This document shows, piece after piece, positions 58,005 to 64,000 of a stretch of DNA of 64,000 nucleotides. Source of the DNA: Akkermansiaceae bacterium (GTDB taxonomy: Bacteria; Verrucomicrobiota; Verrucomicrobiia; Verrucomicrobiales; Akkermansiaceae); NCBI GenBank assembly GCA_024233135.1, contig JACKPZ010000003.1, forward strand, positions 186,001 to 250,000, given 5' to 3'. The notes beneath the pieces were generated by a model. That model saw only the letters and a program-made list of their open reading frames with translations. It made no database searches and had not been told where the DNA came from. Both the position numbers and the translations under genes were made by a program. Numbering within the stretch: position 1 is the stretch's first letter; each line of letters starts with the position of its first letter.

Positions 58005-58463
58005 ATGGAAACCGAAACCCTGATCGACCACGGCTCGCCCGTCCGCCAGTTCTCCGTCCTCCTGCCCAACCGCGCCGGCGCGCTCGCCGCCATGGCCAAG
58101 CTGCTGCGCTCGTCCGGCATCGAGATCATCGGCCTGAGCGTGCAGGACTCCCGCGACGCCACCGTCGCCCGGATCGTCGTCTCGGATCCGGACACCGCCG
58201 AGCACATCTTCATGGAAAAGGGCATCCCGCACGCGAGTTGCGAGCTGCTCGTCGTCGCGCTGCGCGAGTCCGGCCCCGGCCTGCTCCAGTGCCTCGACAC
58301 GCTCATGATCGCCGAGACCAACATCGACTTCGCCTACGCGCTCATGCCCGGCCCGCAAGGCCACTCGATGCTCGCCATGCACGTCGAGGACTACGAGTTC
58401 GCCGTCGCCATCCTCCACCAGAGCGGCTTCAAGCTTCTCTATCAGGACGACCTCAGCCGTTAG
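58005..58463 (+). CDS. ACT-domain regulatory protein
   Basis: A 152-residue cytoplasmic protein made of two ACT-like domains: RQFSVLLPNRAGALAAMAKLLRSSGIEIIGLSVQDSRDATVARIVV (residues 14-60) and GPGLLQCLDTLMIAETNIDFAYALMP (about 90-135). ACT domains bind amino acids and act as allosteric sensors. There is no enzyme domain, so this is a stand-alone regulator, of the type seen near acetolactate synthase or amino acid enzymes, though no such gene is here. It is 20 bp downstream of the ankyrin gene and 6 bp upstream of the DUF1801 gene. Confidence 0.82.
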   Translation: METETLIDHGSPVRQFSVLLPNRAGALAAMAKLLRSSGIEIIGLSVQDSRDATVARIVVSDPDTAEHIFMEKGIPHASCELLVVALRESGPGLLQCLDTLMIAETNIDFAYALMPGPQGHSMLAMHVEDYEFAVAILHQSGFKLLYQDDLSR

Positions 58464-58469
58464 AAACCC

Positions 58470-58934
58470 ATGCGCAGCGACGCGTCCAGCGTGGCGGAAT
58501 ACCTCGCGGAGATCCCGCCCGAGCGCCTTGCGGCCATCGAAACCGTGCGCTCGGTGGTGAACGGGAATCTCGGCGAGGGCTACGAGGAGGGAATGCAATA
58601 CGGAATGATCGGCTGGTACGTCCCGCACCGCGTCTATCCGAAAGGCTACCACTGCGACCCGAAACAGCCACTGCCCTTCGCCTCGCTCGCCTCGCAGAAG
58701 AACCACATGGCGCTCTATCTGATGTGCCTCCACGTCCACGGCGGGGACGACCGAAGGTTTCGCGAGCGCTGGAAAGCCGGCGGACGCAAGGCGGACTTCG
58801 GCAAGGCCTGCATCCGCTTCCGCAAGATCGAGGACCTCGATCTCGACCTCATCGCCGAGGCCATCCGAGGGGTGGGCGCCGCGGAGTTCGTCCGTCACTA
58901 CGAGGAAACATTGCGCGGCGGACGACGCTCCTGA
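58470..58934 (+). CDS. DUF1801 protein
   Basis: A 154-residue soluble protein of the DUF1801 (YdhG-like) family. Segments that show this are EYLAEIPPERLAAIETVR near the start, EEGMQYGMIGWYVP, and KNHMALYLMCLH with the C-terminal KACIRFRKIEDLDLDLIAEAIR. The function of the family is not known. It starts 6 bp after the ACT-domain gene and is probably cotranscribed with it. Confidence 0.85.
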   Translation: MRSDASSVAEYLAEIPPERLAAIETVRSVVNGNLGEGYEEGMQYGMIGWYVPHRVYPKGYHCDPKQPLPFASLASQKNHMALYLMCLHVHGGDDRRFRERWKAGGRKADFGKACIRFRKIEDLDLDLIAEAIRGVGAAEFVRHYEETLRGGRRS

Positions 58935-59095
58935 AAACGGGTGCCACTTGCCATTCCGATCCTCGTCCGGAAGGTGCGATGCCCGGCGCTCCGGGGCGTT
59001 CCGACCGATTTGCCAGATTCTGTTACAAGGAGTTAGGCCGGAAACATGGGGGCTGGTGGCGGTTTGATTAACGTATCTTTATTATTCGGATTCTC

Positions 59096-59122
59096 GTAAC
59101 ATTCTTAAAAAGAATCAGTTAC
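59096..59122 (+). promoter_or_regulatory. AT-rich inverted repeat upstream of 59190 gene
   Basis: In the 255-bp AT-rich gap before the next gene, gtaac-attctt-aaa-aagaat-ca-gttac forms an 11-bp stem with a two-base bulge. No T tract follows. It could be a regulator site or a leader hairpin. The gap contains nothing else I can support. Confidence 0.35.
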
Positions 59123-59189
59123 AGCGACGGAAATCTCCGGGTTTTTTGAACGAAAACCAAAACATCGGGTCCGAAAGGTAAGGAACCCC

Positions 59190-59666
59190 ATGAAATTTTT
59201 AACGACTGATTATTCATCGCCGGAGACGGTGGGACAATATCGGATCGACGGTGAGCGCAAGCTCCGGATCGAGGAGTACCGCGGCAAGGTGGGGCTCTCC
59301 GACCTGAGGTCGATGATCGCGGCGATGAGTTCGGATCCGTGCTGGAGTTCGGACCATCACGGCCTTGTGGATTTCACCGATGCCGAGCTGGAGCTGAGCG
59401 CCAACGACGTCTTGCGTCTGGCCCTGATGCTGCGTCAGGAAGAGCACCGCTCGAACGGGTGGATGGTCTTTGCCGTCGGCTCGCCGGTCGCCTACGGCGT
59501 GGTCCGGATGCTCGGCTATTGGTCGCGAAACACCGATCGGTTCCGGATTTTCCCGAGCCGGGACGAAGCGGAGAAATGGCTGCGCAAGAACGCGGCGCAT
59601 CATCCGCCCGCGTTCCCCGCGGCTGGCGTTCCCGACACCGCCGCCCGGATGCGCGACGCGATCTGA
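59190..59666 (+). CDS. Hypothetical protein, possibly STAS/SpoIIAA-like
   Basis: A 158-residue soluble protein with a purine-rich ribosome binding site (AGGTAAGGAA) upstream of the ATG at 59190. The pattern of strands and helices (RKLRIEEYRGKVGLSDLRSMIAAMSSDPCWSSDHHGLVDFTDAELELSANDVLRLALML ... AVGSPVAYGVVRMLGYWSRN ... FRIFPSRDEAEKWLRKN) is that of the SpoIIAA/STAS-like proteins, which have an Asp in the DFTD segment and a C-terminal EAEKWL helix. The function is not known. It is separate from its neighbours. Confidence 0.65.
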   Translation: MKFLTTDYSSPETVGQYRIDGERKLRIEEYRGKVGLSDLRSMIAAMSSDPCWSSDHHGLVDFTDAELELSANDVLRLALMLRQEEHRSNGWMVFAVGSPVAYGVVRMLGYWSRNTDRFRIFPSRDEAEKWLRKNAAHHPPAFPAAGVPDTAARMRDAI

Positions 59667-59717
59667 CGGCCCCGGCCCGGCTTGCCACGGCCGGGCGCAT
59701 CTGGCAGCTTCGCCGCC

Positions 59718-60803
59718 TTGAGTCCTCCCGTCCCCACCACGCCCTGGCTGCTGCGGATTCCGTCCGTGTTCGATGGTTTGGAAAGCGGGCTGCTGGAGGA
59801 CGCACGGCTGGATCTCGTCCGGAGCGTCGGCGCCGAATACCGACTTGTGCGCCCTACCGCTCCGTCGACGTTCCCCGACCCGCGCACCGCGGGTTTTTTC
59901 CCGTGGCGGCTTCCGGTGGAGCACTCGTGGCCCTGCTCACCGGCAAAGACCGATGGTTTCGTGGAAAAGGCCGCGCAGGCATTGGCGGCCCGCTTCGGAT
60001 CGAGGGGCGCGCGCACCGTGCTGGTCGGCTCGCTGGATGGCGGCTCCGCCGGCTCGCCATCGAGGAAACTCGCCTCCAACCTGCGCGGCCGTGCGTTGCA
60101 ACTCGTCGAAGGAACCGAATCCATCCGCGATGTCGAAGCTCTCGATCCGACCGCTCCCGTACTTTACGCGATGGTCGGAAAGGCCGGGCTGTTCGCCGGA
60201 ATCGCATCACCGCGCGAGGCGAACGGGTTTCACCCGGGTGGAGAGAAATTCATCAAGGCCGGCGGAATCAGCCGCGCCGGCGGCAAAATCGCGGGTGCCC
60301 TGCACCACCTTCGTTTGTTCCATGAGCCGCCGGCCCGCGGTGCGCATTGGCTGGAACTCGGAGCCAGCCCGGGGGGCATGACCGCGGAACTGCTGGAACG
60401 GGGCTATCAGGTCACGGCGGTCGACCGCGCGCCGCTCGACGAACGGCTCCGCGGTGCCCCGGGGCTCACCGAGGTGCATGCGGACGTCCTGCATTTCCAT
60501 GCCCCGTCCGGACACCGCTACGACGCCATCCTCTGCGACATGAACGGCGACCCGCGCGACTCGATGCGCGGCGTGCTCCGGCTCCTGCCATCTCTCGATT
60601 CGGGCGGGCTCGTGGTTTTCACACTCAAGCTCGCCACCGAGGAACGCCTGGCGCGGATCCACGAGTTGACCGGCGAGGTGCTCGCCGCCGCGGAACGCTC
60701 CGGACTCGCGCTGCTCTCGCTCACCCACCTTCCCGCGAACCGCCGCGAATTCACCTGCCTGTTCTTGCACGGGACCCCCGATTTTGATCCTGCAAGAGCG
60801 TGA
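59718..60803 (+). CDS. FtsJ-type SAM-dependent rRNA methyltransferase, RlmM-like
   Basis: A 361-residue protein. The N-terminal part (residues 1-160) resembles the RNA-binding region of RlmM, the 23S rRNA C2498 2'-O-methyltransferase. The C-terminal FtsJ domain has WLELGASPGGMTAELLERG (SAM-binding), VDRAPLD, ILCDMNGDPRDS with the catalytic aspartate, VFTLKLA with the catalytic lysine and NRREFTCLFL with the final glutamate. All members of the K-D-K-E set can be placed, with the first lysine in KFIKAGG(I). The start is taken as TTG at 59718, after a hairpin following the previous gene; a TTG at 59682 is possible. Confidence 0.82.
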   Translation: MSPPVPTTPWLLRIPSVFDGLESGLLEDARLDLVRSVGAEYRLVRPTAPSTFPDPRTAGFFPWRLPVEHSWPCSPAKTDGFVEKAAQALAARFGSRGARTVLVGSLDGGSAGSPSRKLASNLRGRALQLVEGTESIRDVEALDPTAPVLYAMVGKAGLFAGIASPREANGFHPGGEKFIKAGGISRAGGKIAGALHHLRLFHEPPARGAHWLELGASPGGMTAELLERGYQVTAVDRAPLDERLRGAPGLTEVHADVLHFHAPSGHRYDAILCDMNGDPRDSMRGVLRLLPSLDSGGLVVFTLKLATEERLARIHELTGEVLAAAERSGLALLSLTHLPANRREFTCLFLHGTPDFDPARA

Positions 60804-60826
60804 ATCACTGACCCGTAAGCACTTTC

Positions 60827-62566
60827 ATGCACATGTTCCGAGCCTGCTCGATCCTCGCGGCCCTCCCCCTTCTCCTCACCGCGCCCCGCGCGCGCGCCGC
60901 CGATGAAACACCGGCCGCGGAAAACGAACGCATGGCCTGGTGGCGCGAAGCCAAGTTCGGCATGTTCATCCATTGGGGGGTGTATGCCGTGCCCGCCGGC
61001 ACCTACGATGGCAAACAAATCCCAGGCATCGGCGAGTGGATCATGCTGCGGGCGAAAATCCCGGTGGATACCTACCGCGGCTACGCCAAGGATTTCAATC
61101 CGGTGAACTACAAACCCGACGAATGGGCCGCCCTCGCCAAGGACGCGGGCATGCGCTACATGGTCATCACCTCGAAGCACCACGACGGCTTCGCCTTGTT
61201 CCCGAGCGAGGTGACCGATTGGGACGTCGCCGATGCCACACCGTGGGGCAAGGACCTCATCGGTCCGCTGGCGGATGCCGCCCGCGAAAAAGGTCTGAAA
61301 TTCGGACTCTACTATTCGCAGGCCCAGGATTGGACGCACCCGGGAGGAGCGAAGGCGGGCATGGACGATGGCTCCGGATGGGACGATGCCCACAAGGGAT
61401 CCTTCGACAACTATCTGGACAAGATCGCCGTGCCGCAGACGCGCGAGATCCTCACCCGCTACCAACCCGACATCCTGTGGTGGGACACGCCGCACCTGAT
61501 GAATCCGCAGCGCGCGGAAAAACTGGCCGACCTGCTCCCGCTGCGCCCCGGCATCATCACCAACAACCGCCTCGGCGGCGGACACCACGGCGACACCGAG
61601 ACGCCCGAGCAACACATCCCCGCCCGTGGATTTCCCGGCCGCGACTGGGAAACCTGCATGACGATGAACGACACGTGGGGCTTCAAGTCCTACGACCACC
61701 ACTGGAAGGGCAGGGAAACGCTCATCCGCAACCTCATCGACATCGCCAGCAAGGGCGGCAACTACCTGCTCAACGTCGGCCCCGACGCGACCGGCCGCAT
61801 CCCGGAGGAATCGGTGAAACTGCTCCACCAGGTGGGCGACTGGATGAAGACCAACGGCGAGTCGATCTACGGCACCCACGGCAGCCCGCTGCCGAAACTC
61901 GCCTGGGGCCGCTGCACCATGAAGGACGCCGGCGACAACACCGAGCTGTTCCTCCATGTCTTCGACTGGCCGGAGGACGGCTCCCTGCTCGTGCCCGCGC
62001 TCAAGAACCAGGTCGTGACGGCCAACCTGCTCGCCGGCGGCACCACCGTGGCGGCGGAGACCACCGATGACGGCGTGGTTCTCAAACTGCCCGGCGGAGC
62101 GCCCGACGCGGTGAGCAGCACCGTGAAACTCGTGGTTTCCGGCAAACCGGAGATCGGCGAGGTGGCGGTGCTCCCGGCCGGGAACGGCACGATCCGCCTC
62201 GACGCGGAAAGCGCCAGCCTGCACGGCCAGCAACTGCGCATCGAGAGCGCGGACAAGGCCTCCAACATCGGCTACTGGAACAATCCGTCCGAATCGGTCG
62301 CATGGACGATGAAAGTGAAGACGCCGGGGAAACATCTCGTCCGGATCATCACCGCGGCTCCGACCGATGGATCCGTGCTGCGGATCGAGGGCGCGGGCAA
62401 ACTCGCGTTTCCCGTCCCGAATACCGGCGGATTCCGGAACTACAAGGAATCCGATGTCGGCGAACTGGAACTGCCCGCCGGCAAACAGGAACTCCGCCTT
62501 CACGCGGTGGCCGACGGCTGGAAACCGGTGAACGTCCGAAGCGTCGAATTGATTCCGCAACGCTGA
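60827..62566 (+). CDS. Secreted GH29 alpha-L-fucosidase
   Basis: A 579-residue retaining alpha-fucosidase with a signal peptide ending ARA/ADE (residue 24). The TIM-barrel catalytic domain has KFGMFIHWGVYAVPAGTY, SKHHDGFALFPSEVTDWDV, GLYYSQAQDW and the nucleophile motif DILWWDTP (D220). SKGGNYLLNVGPDATGRIP ends the domain, followed by a C-terminal beta-sandwich of about 230 residues. The acid/base residue is not identifiable by eye. It removes terminal alpha-L-fucose from glycans such as fucoidan or mucin-type chains. There is no sulfatase gene next to it. It may supply fucose to the FucP-family carrier at 35.5 kb. Confidence 0.92.
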   Translation: MHMFRACSILAALPLLLTAPRARAADETPAAENERMAWWREAKFGMFIHWGVYAVPAGTYDGKQIPGIGEWIMLRAKIPVDTYRGYAKDFNPVNYKPDEWAALAKDAGMRYMVITSKHHDGFALFPSEVTDWDVADATPWGKDLIGPLADAAREKGLKFGLYYSQAQDWTHPGGAKAGMDDGSGWDDAHKGSFDNYLDKIAVPQTREILTRYQPDILWWDTPHLMNPQRAEKLADLLPLRPGIITNNRLGGGHHGDTETPEQHIPARGFPGRDWETCMTMNDTWGFKSYDHHWKGRETLIRNLIDIASKGGNYLLNVGPDATGRIPEESVKLLHQVGDWMKTNGESIYGTHGSPLPKLAWGRCTMKDAGDNTELFLHVFDWPEDGSLLVPALKNQVVTANLLAGGTTVAAETTDDGVVLKLPGGAPDAVSSTVKLVVSGKPEIGEVAVLPAGNGTIRLDAESASLHGQQLRIESADKASNIGYWNNPSESVAWTMKVKTPGKHLVRIITAAPTDGSVLRIEGAGKLAFPVPNTGGFRNYKESDVGELELPAGKQELRLHAVADGWKPVNVRSVELIPQR

Positions 62567-62611
62567 AGCAGGCGGCTTGACTCCGGGCCATCGAAGCAAG
62601 AGCCTCCGGTC

Positions 62612-62770
62612 ATGAGCGCATTCTTCATCCGCTGTCTGGCCTTGGCGGTCTTGGTGGTTCTGATTCCATCCTGCGGCCTGCCCGGCGCGGCGGCCCGCAC
62701 CGTCGGGAACACCGCCAACACCATGGGCAACGCGATGTCGCGCGCCTGGGGCGCCGCCTCGGGAATGTGA
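62612..62770 (+). CDS. Very small lipoprotein
   Basis: A 52-residue protein too short for most gene finders. It begins with a lipoprotein signal (FFIRCLALAVLVVLIPSC, lipobox IPSC, cysteine 21), leaving a 32-residue mature peptide, GLPGAAARTVGNTANTMGN and then AMSRAWGAASGM. A TTGACT hexamer lies 30 bp upstream. The mature part is small and Ala/Gly/Asn-rich, resembling entericidin-type lipopeptides. It is convergent with tsaE. Confidence 0.6.
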   Translation: MSAFFIRCLALAVLVVLIPSCGLPGAAARTVGNTANTMGNAMSRAWGAASGM

Positions 62771-62774
62771 GGGT

Positions 62775-63194
62775 TCAGCCCCGCCGTCCCACCCTCCTCG
62801 CCCCGTCCGGGTCGATGCTGAACCGCAGCCACACGGTTTCCGCGGGGAAGAGGTCCGGAAACTTGTCCGCCCACTCGGCGACGACGACGCCCGGCGATTC
62901 GAGGATCTCGTCCCAGCCGAGCGCGAGCAGCTCGGCCTCGCTCTCGAGCCGGTAGAAATCGAAATGCCTCACCGGCAGCCGCCCGCCCGGGTATTCGTGA
63001 AGGATGCCGAAGGTCGGGCTGGTGATCTCGCCCTTGCAGCCGAGACCGGCGGCGAAGCCCTTCGTCCAGTGGGTCTTGCCGGCTCCGAGATCGCCGACGA
63101 GCGCGATGACCATGCCGTTGCGCACGGATTCCGCGGCGGCGGCACCGAGGGCGATCATCGCGGATTCATCCGCGGCCCGTTGTTCGTGGATCAT
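62775..63194 (-). CDS. tsaE: tRNA t6A biosynthesis ATPase TsaE
   Basis: A 139-residue P-loop protein that supports the TsaB/TsaD complex in making threonylcarbamoyladenosine at tRNA position 37. The Walker A motif is GDLGAGKTHW (residues about 34-43), followed by SPTFGILHEYPG, HFDFYRLE and VVVAEWADKFP. The ATG at 63194 was chosen over a GTG four codons upstream. tsaB and tsaD are not in the window. Confidence 0.9.
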   Translation of the reverse strand: MIHEQRAADESAMIALGAAAAESVRNGMVIALVGDLGAGKTHWTKGFAAGLGCKGEITSPTFGILHEYPGGRLPVRHFDFYRLESEAELLALGWDEILESPGVVVAEWADKFPDLFPAETVWLRFSIDPDGARRVGRRG

Positions 63195-63210
63195 CGGTCC
63201 GGACACGAAA

Positions 63211-63241
63211 CAACCAGCCGGCTTGCGCGGGCTGGTTGCAT
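63211..63241 (-). terminator. Terminator of the rpsR operon
   Basis: A 9-bp perfect stem (caaccagcc/ggctggttg) lies between rpsR and tsaE, with TTTCGTG following on the minus strand. It should end the DksA-like/rpmG/rpsR transcript. Confidence 0.55.
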
Positions 63242-63270
63242 CGGGAAATCGGGTTTCCGTTCCGTCGTGC

Positions 63271-63513
63271 TTACGGCAGGAGGTTCACCGAGCGCGATTG
63301 TTTGATCGCGTTGGTGATCTTGCGGTGGAGCTTGGCGGAGACGCCGGTGACCCGGCGGGGAAGGATCTTGCCGGTCTCGGAGGTGAACTTCGAGAGCAGC
63401 TCGGGATTGGTGTAGACGACCTGGTCGACAGGGATGTCGTGCCGGCGGCGCGGCATCTGGCGGTTCGCCTTCCGGAAGTTGATGCGTCGTTGGACGGTCT
63501 TGGGCTCGGACAT
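63271..63513 (-). CDS. rpsR: 30S ribosomal protein S18
   Basis: An 80-residue ribosomal protein of the small-subunit platform that contacts S6. It is basic, with INFRKANRQMPRRR at the start and the family segment ELLSKFTSETGKILPRRVTGVSAKLHRKITNAIKQSR. The ATG at 63513 gives the normal length; the longer frame is an overlap with rpmG. It sits 26 bp after rpmG. Confidence 0.95.
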   Translation of the reverse strand: MSEPKTVQRRINFRKANRQMPRRRHDIPVDQVVYTNPELLSKFTSETGKILPRRVTGVSAKLHRKITNAIKQSRSVNLLP

Positions 63514-63539
63514 GGGTAAGAAAGCTGCGGATTGAAAAA

Positions 63540-63713
63540 TCAGCGGAGTTCGCGGTGGAGGGTACGGCGCTTGAGGAAGGGATTGAATTTCACCTTCTCC
63601 AGGCGGCCCGGAGTACGAAGGCTCTTCTTGTTGCGCGTGGTGACGTAACGGGAAGTCGGCTTGCCCTCGGCTTTCGCCTCGGTGCATTCAAGAATGATAA
63701 TCTCGCGTGGCAT
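63540..63713 (-). CDS. rpmG: 50S ribosomal protein L33
   Basis: A 57-residue large-subunit ribosomal protein, too short for the usual ORF cut-offs. It begins PREIIILECTEAKAEG, then has TSRYVTTRNKKSLRTPGR, with KFNPFLKRRTLHRE at the end, the L33 pattern. Only one cysteine is visible (C10), so this is the zinc-free (C-minus) form of L33. It lies 30 bp after the DksA-like gene and 26 bp before rpsR. Confidence 0.92.
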   Translation of the reverse strand: MPREIIILECTEAKAEGKPTSRYVTTRNKKSLRTPGRLEKVKFNPFLKRRTLHRELR

Positions 63714-63743
63714 TGCTGGAAACTTTGGGGGGCGGATGTTGCT

Positions 63744-64000
63744 TCAATCGTCGTCCTCGTCAAGAGAAACCGTATCGGAATCTTCGTCATCGCCATAATT
63801 TCCTCCGGAAAACCCGACTTCGTTGGTCGGACGGAAGCGGCGGTTGCCATATTCCTTCTCCCATTGGGCCTGGCACTCGACGGTCAGACGGGCGAACGGA
63901 ATGGCCTCGAGGCGGGCTTGCGGGATCTTTTTCGCGGACATCTCGCAGATGCCGTAGGCACCCACTTGGATCCGGCGGAGAGCCTGCTCGATCTCGTAGA
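63744..64000 (-). CDS. DksA/TraR-like zinc-finger protein, 5' end outside window
   Basis: The C-terminal 85 residues of a protein whose start lies beyond the window. It has YEIEQALRRIQVGAYGICEMSAKKIPQARLEAIPFARLTVECQ, the DksA/TraR C4 zinc-finger segment. Only two of the four expected cysteines are present (C in GICEMS and C in VECQ), so the finger is degenerate and may not bind zinc. It ends in an acidic tail (DDEDSDTVSLDEDDD). It is the upstream member of the operon with rpmG and rpsR. DksA-like proteins bind RNA polymerase and may tune ribosomal gene expression; this is inference. Confidence 0.85.
   Translation of the reverse strand, partial: YEIEQALRRIQVGAYGICEMSAKKIPQARLEAIPFARLTVECQAQWEKEYGNRRFRPTNEVGFSGGNYGDDEDSDTVSLDEDDD

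Noticed and set aside
59675..59696. A hairpin (gcccggc/gccgggc) between the STAS-like and RlmM-like genes as a terminator
   Set aside because: The stem is seven bases and there is no T tract, so it was not listed, though it was used to prefer the TTG at 59718 as a start.

Overview
The window is high-GC bacterial DNA with densely packed genes, and no rRNA, tRNA, phage, IS element or CRISPR array was seen. The gene content suggests a member of the Verrucomicrobia (PVC group), probably a heterotroph that feeds on complex polysaccharides. The reasons are the PVC-type haem-binding dehydrogenase fused to a ThuA domain and cytochrome c, the giant repeat exoprotein with NGSFE modules, several secreted or lipobox-bearing proteins, class II (B12-dependent) ribonucleotide reductase, and start sites that often lack a clear Shine-Dalgarno sequence. 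This assignment is inference; no rRNA is present to confirm it.

Layout. 1-11 kb is the 3' part of one enormous modular secreted protein. 11-14.9 kb holds lipoyl synthase, an EVE-domain protein and an ECF sigma / membrane regulator / PDZ-protein set closed by a hairpin terminator. 14.9-20.5 kb is core metabolism and envelope: fabZ-like and nadB (minus strand), bioD and rsmB (plus), lgt and a rhodanese lipoprotein (minus). 20.6-26.7 kb has a secreted GH51 arabinofuranosidase, an EboB-like TatD hydrolase and nrdJ. 26.8-31.5 kb is a damaged region: a frameshifted DUF4375-like gene, a Phd/PIN toxin-antitoxin pair whose toxin carries three compensating frameshifts, an RsuA-type pseudouridine synthase, two secreted or membrane-anchored small proteins, and about 1 kb of decayed sequence running into an abnormal 3' tail on uxaC.

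31.3-46.5 kb is dominated by minus-strand sugar genes: uxaC, a TPR protein, a FucP-family symporter with a large extra periplasmic domain, a cell-wall amidase, then an MFS transporter / TIM-barrel isomerase / Gfo-Idh-MocA dehydrogenase operon followed by the ThuA-PVC dehydrogenase-cytochrome c protein, and a PAS-AraC regulator. 46.6-53.7 kb is an arabinose catabolic operon (araB-araA-araD-sodium symporter) with a divergent LacI-type regulator and a perfect inverted repeat between them. 53.7-64 kb contains an L,D-transpeptidase lipoprotein, a phosphoribosyltransferase / erythromycin-esterase fusion lacking the usual catalytic GExxH residues, an ankyrin lipoprotein, ACT and DUF1801 proteins, an RlmM-like methyltransferase, a secreted GH29 fucosidase, a 52-residue lipoprotein, tsaE, and a translation operon (DksA-like, rpmG, rpsR).

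How the genes work together (inference): the exported GH51 and GH29 enzymes release arabinose and fucose from plant or algal glycans; the sodium symporter and FucP-type carrier import sugars; AraB/A/D send arabinose to the pentose phosphate pathway; UxaC handles uronic acids; and the MFS/TIM/Gfo/ThuA cluster is a candidate oxidative (keto-sugar) route for another sugar.
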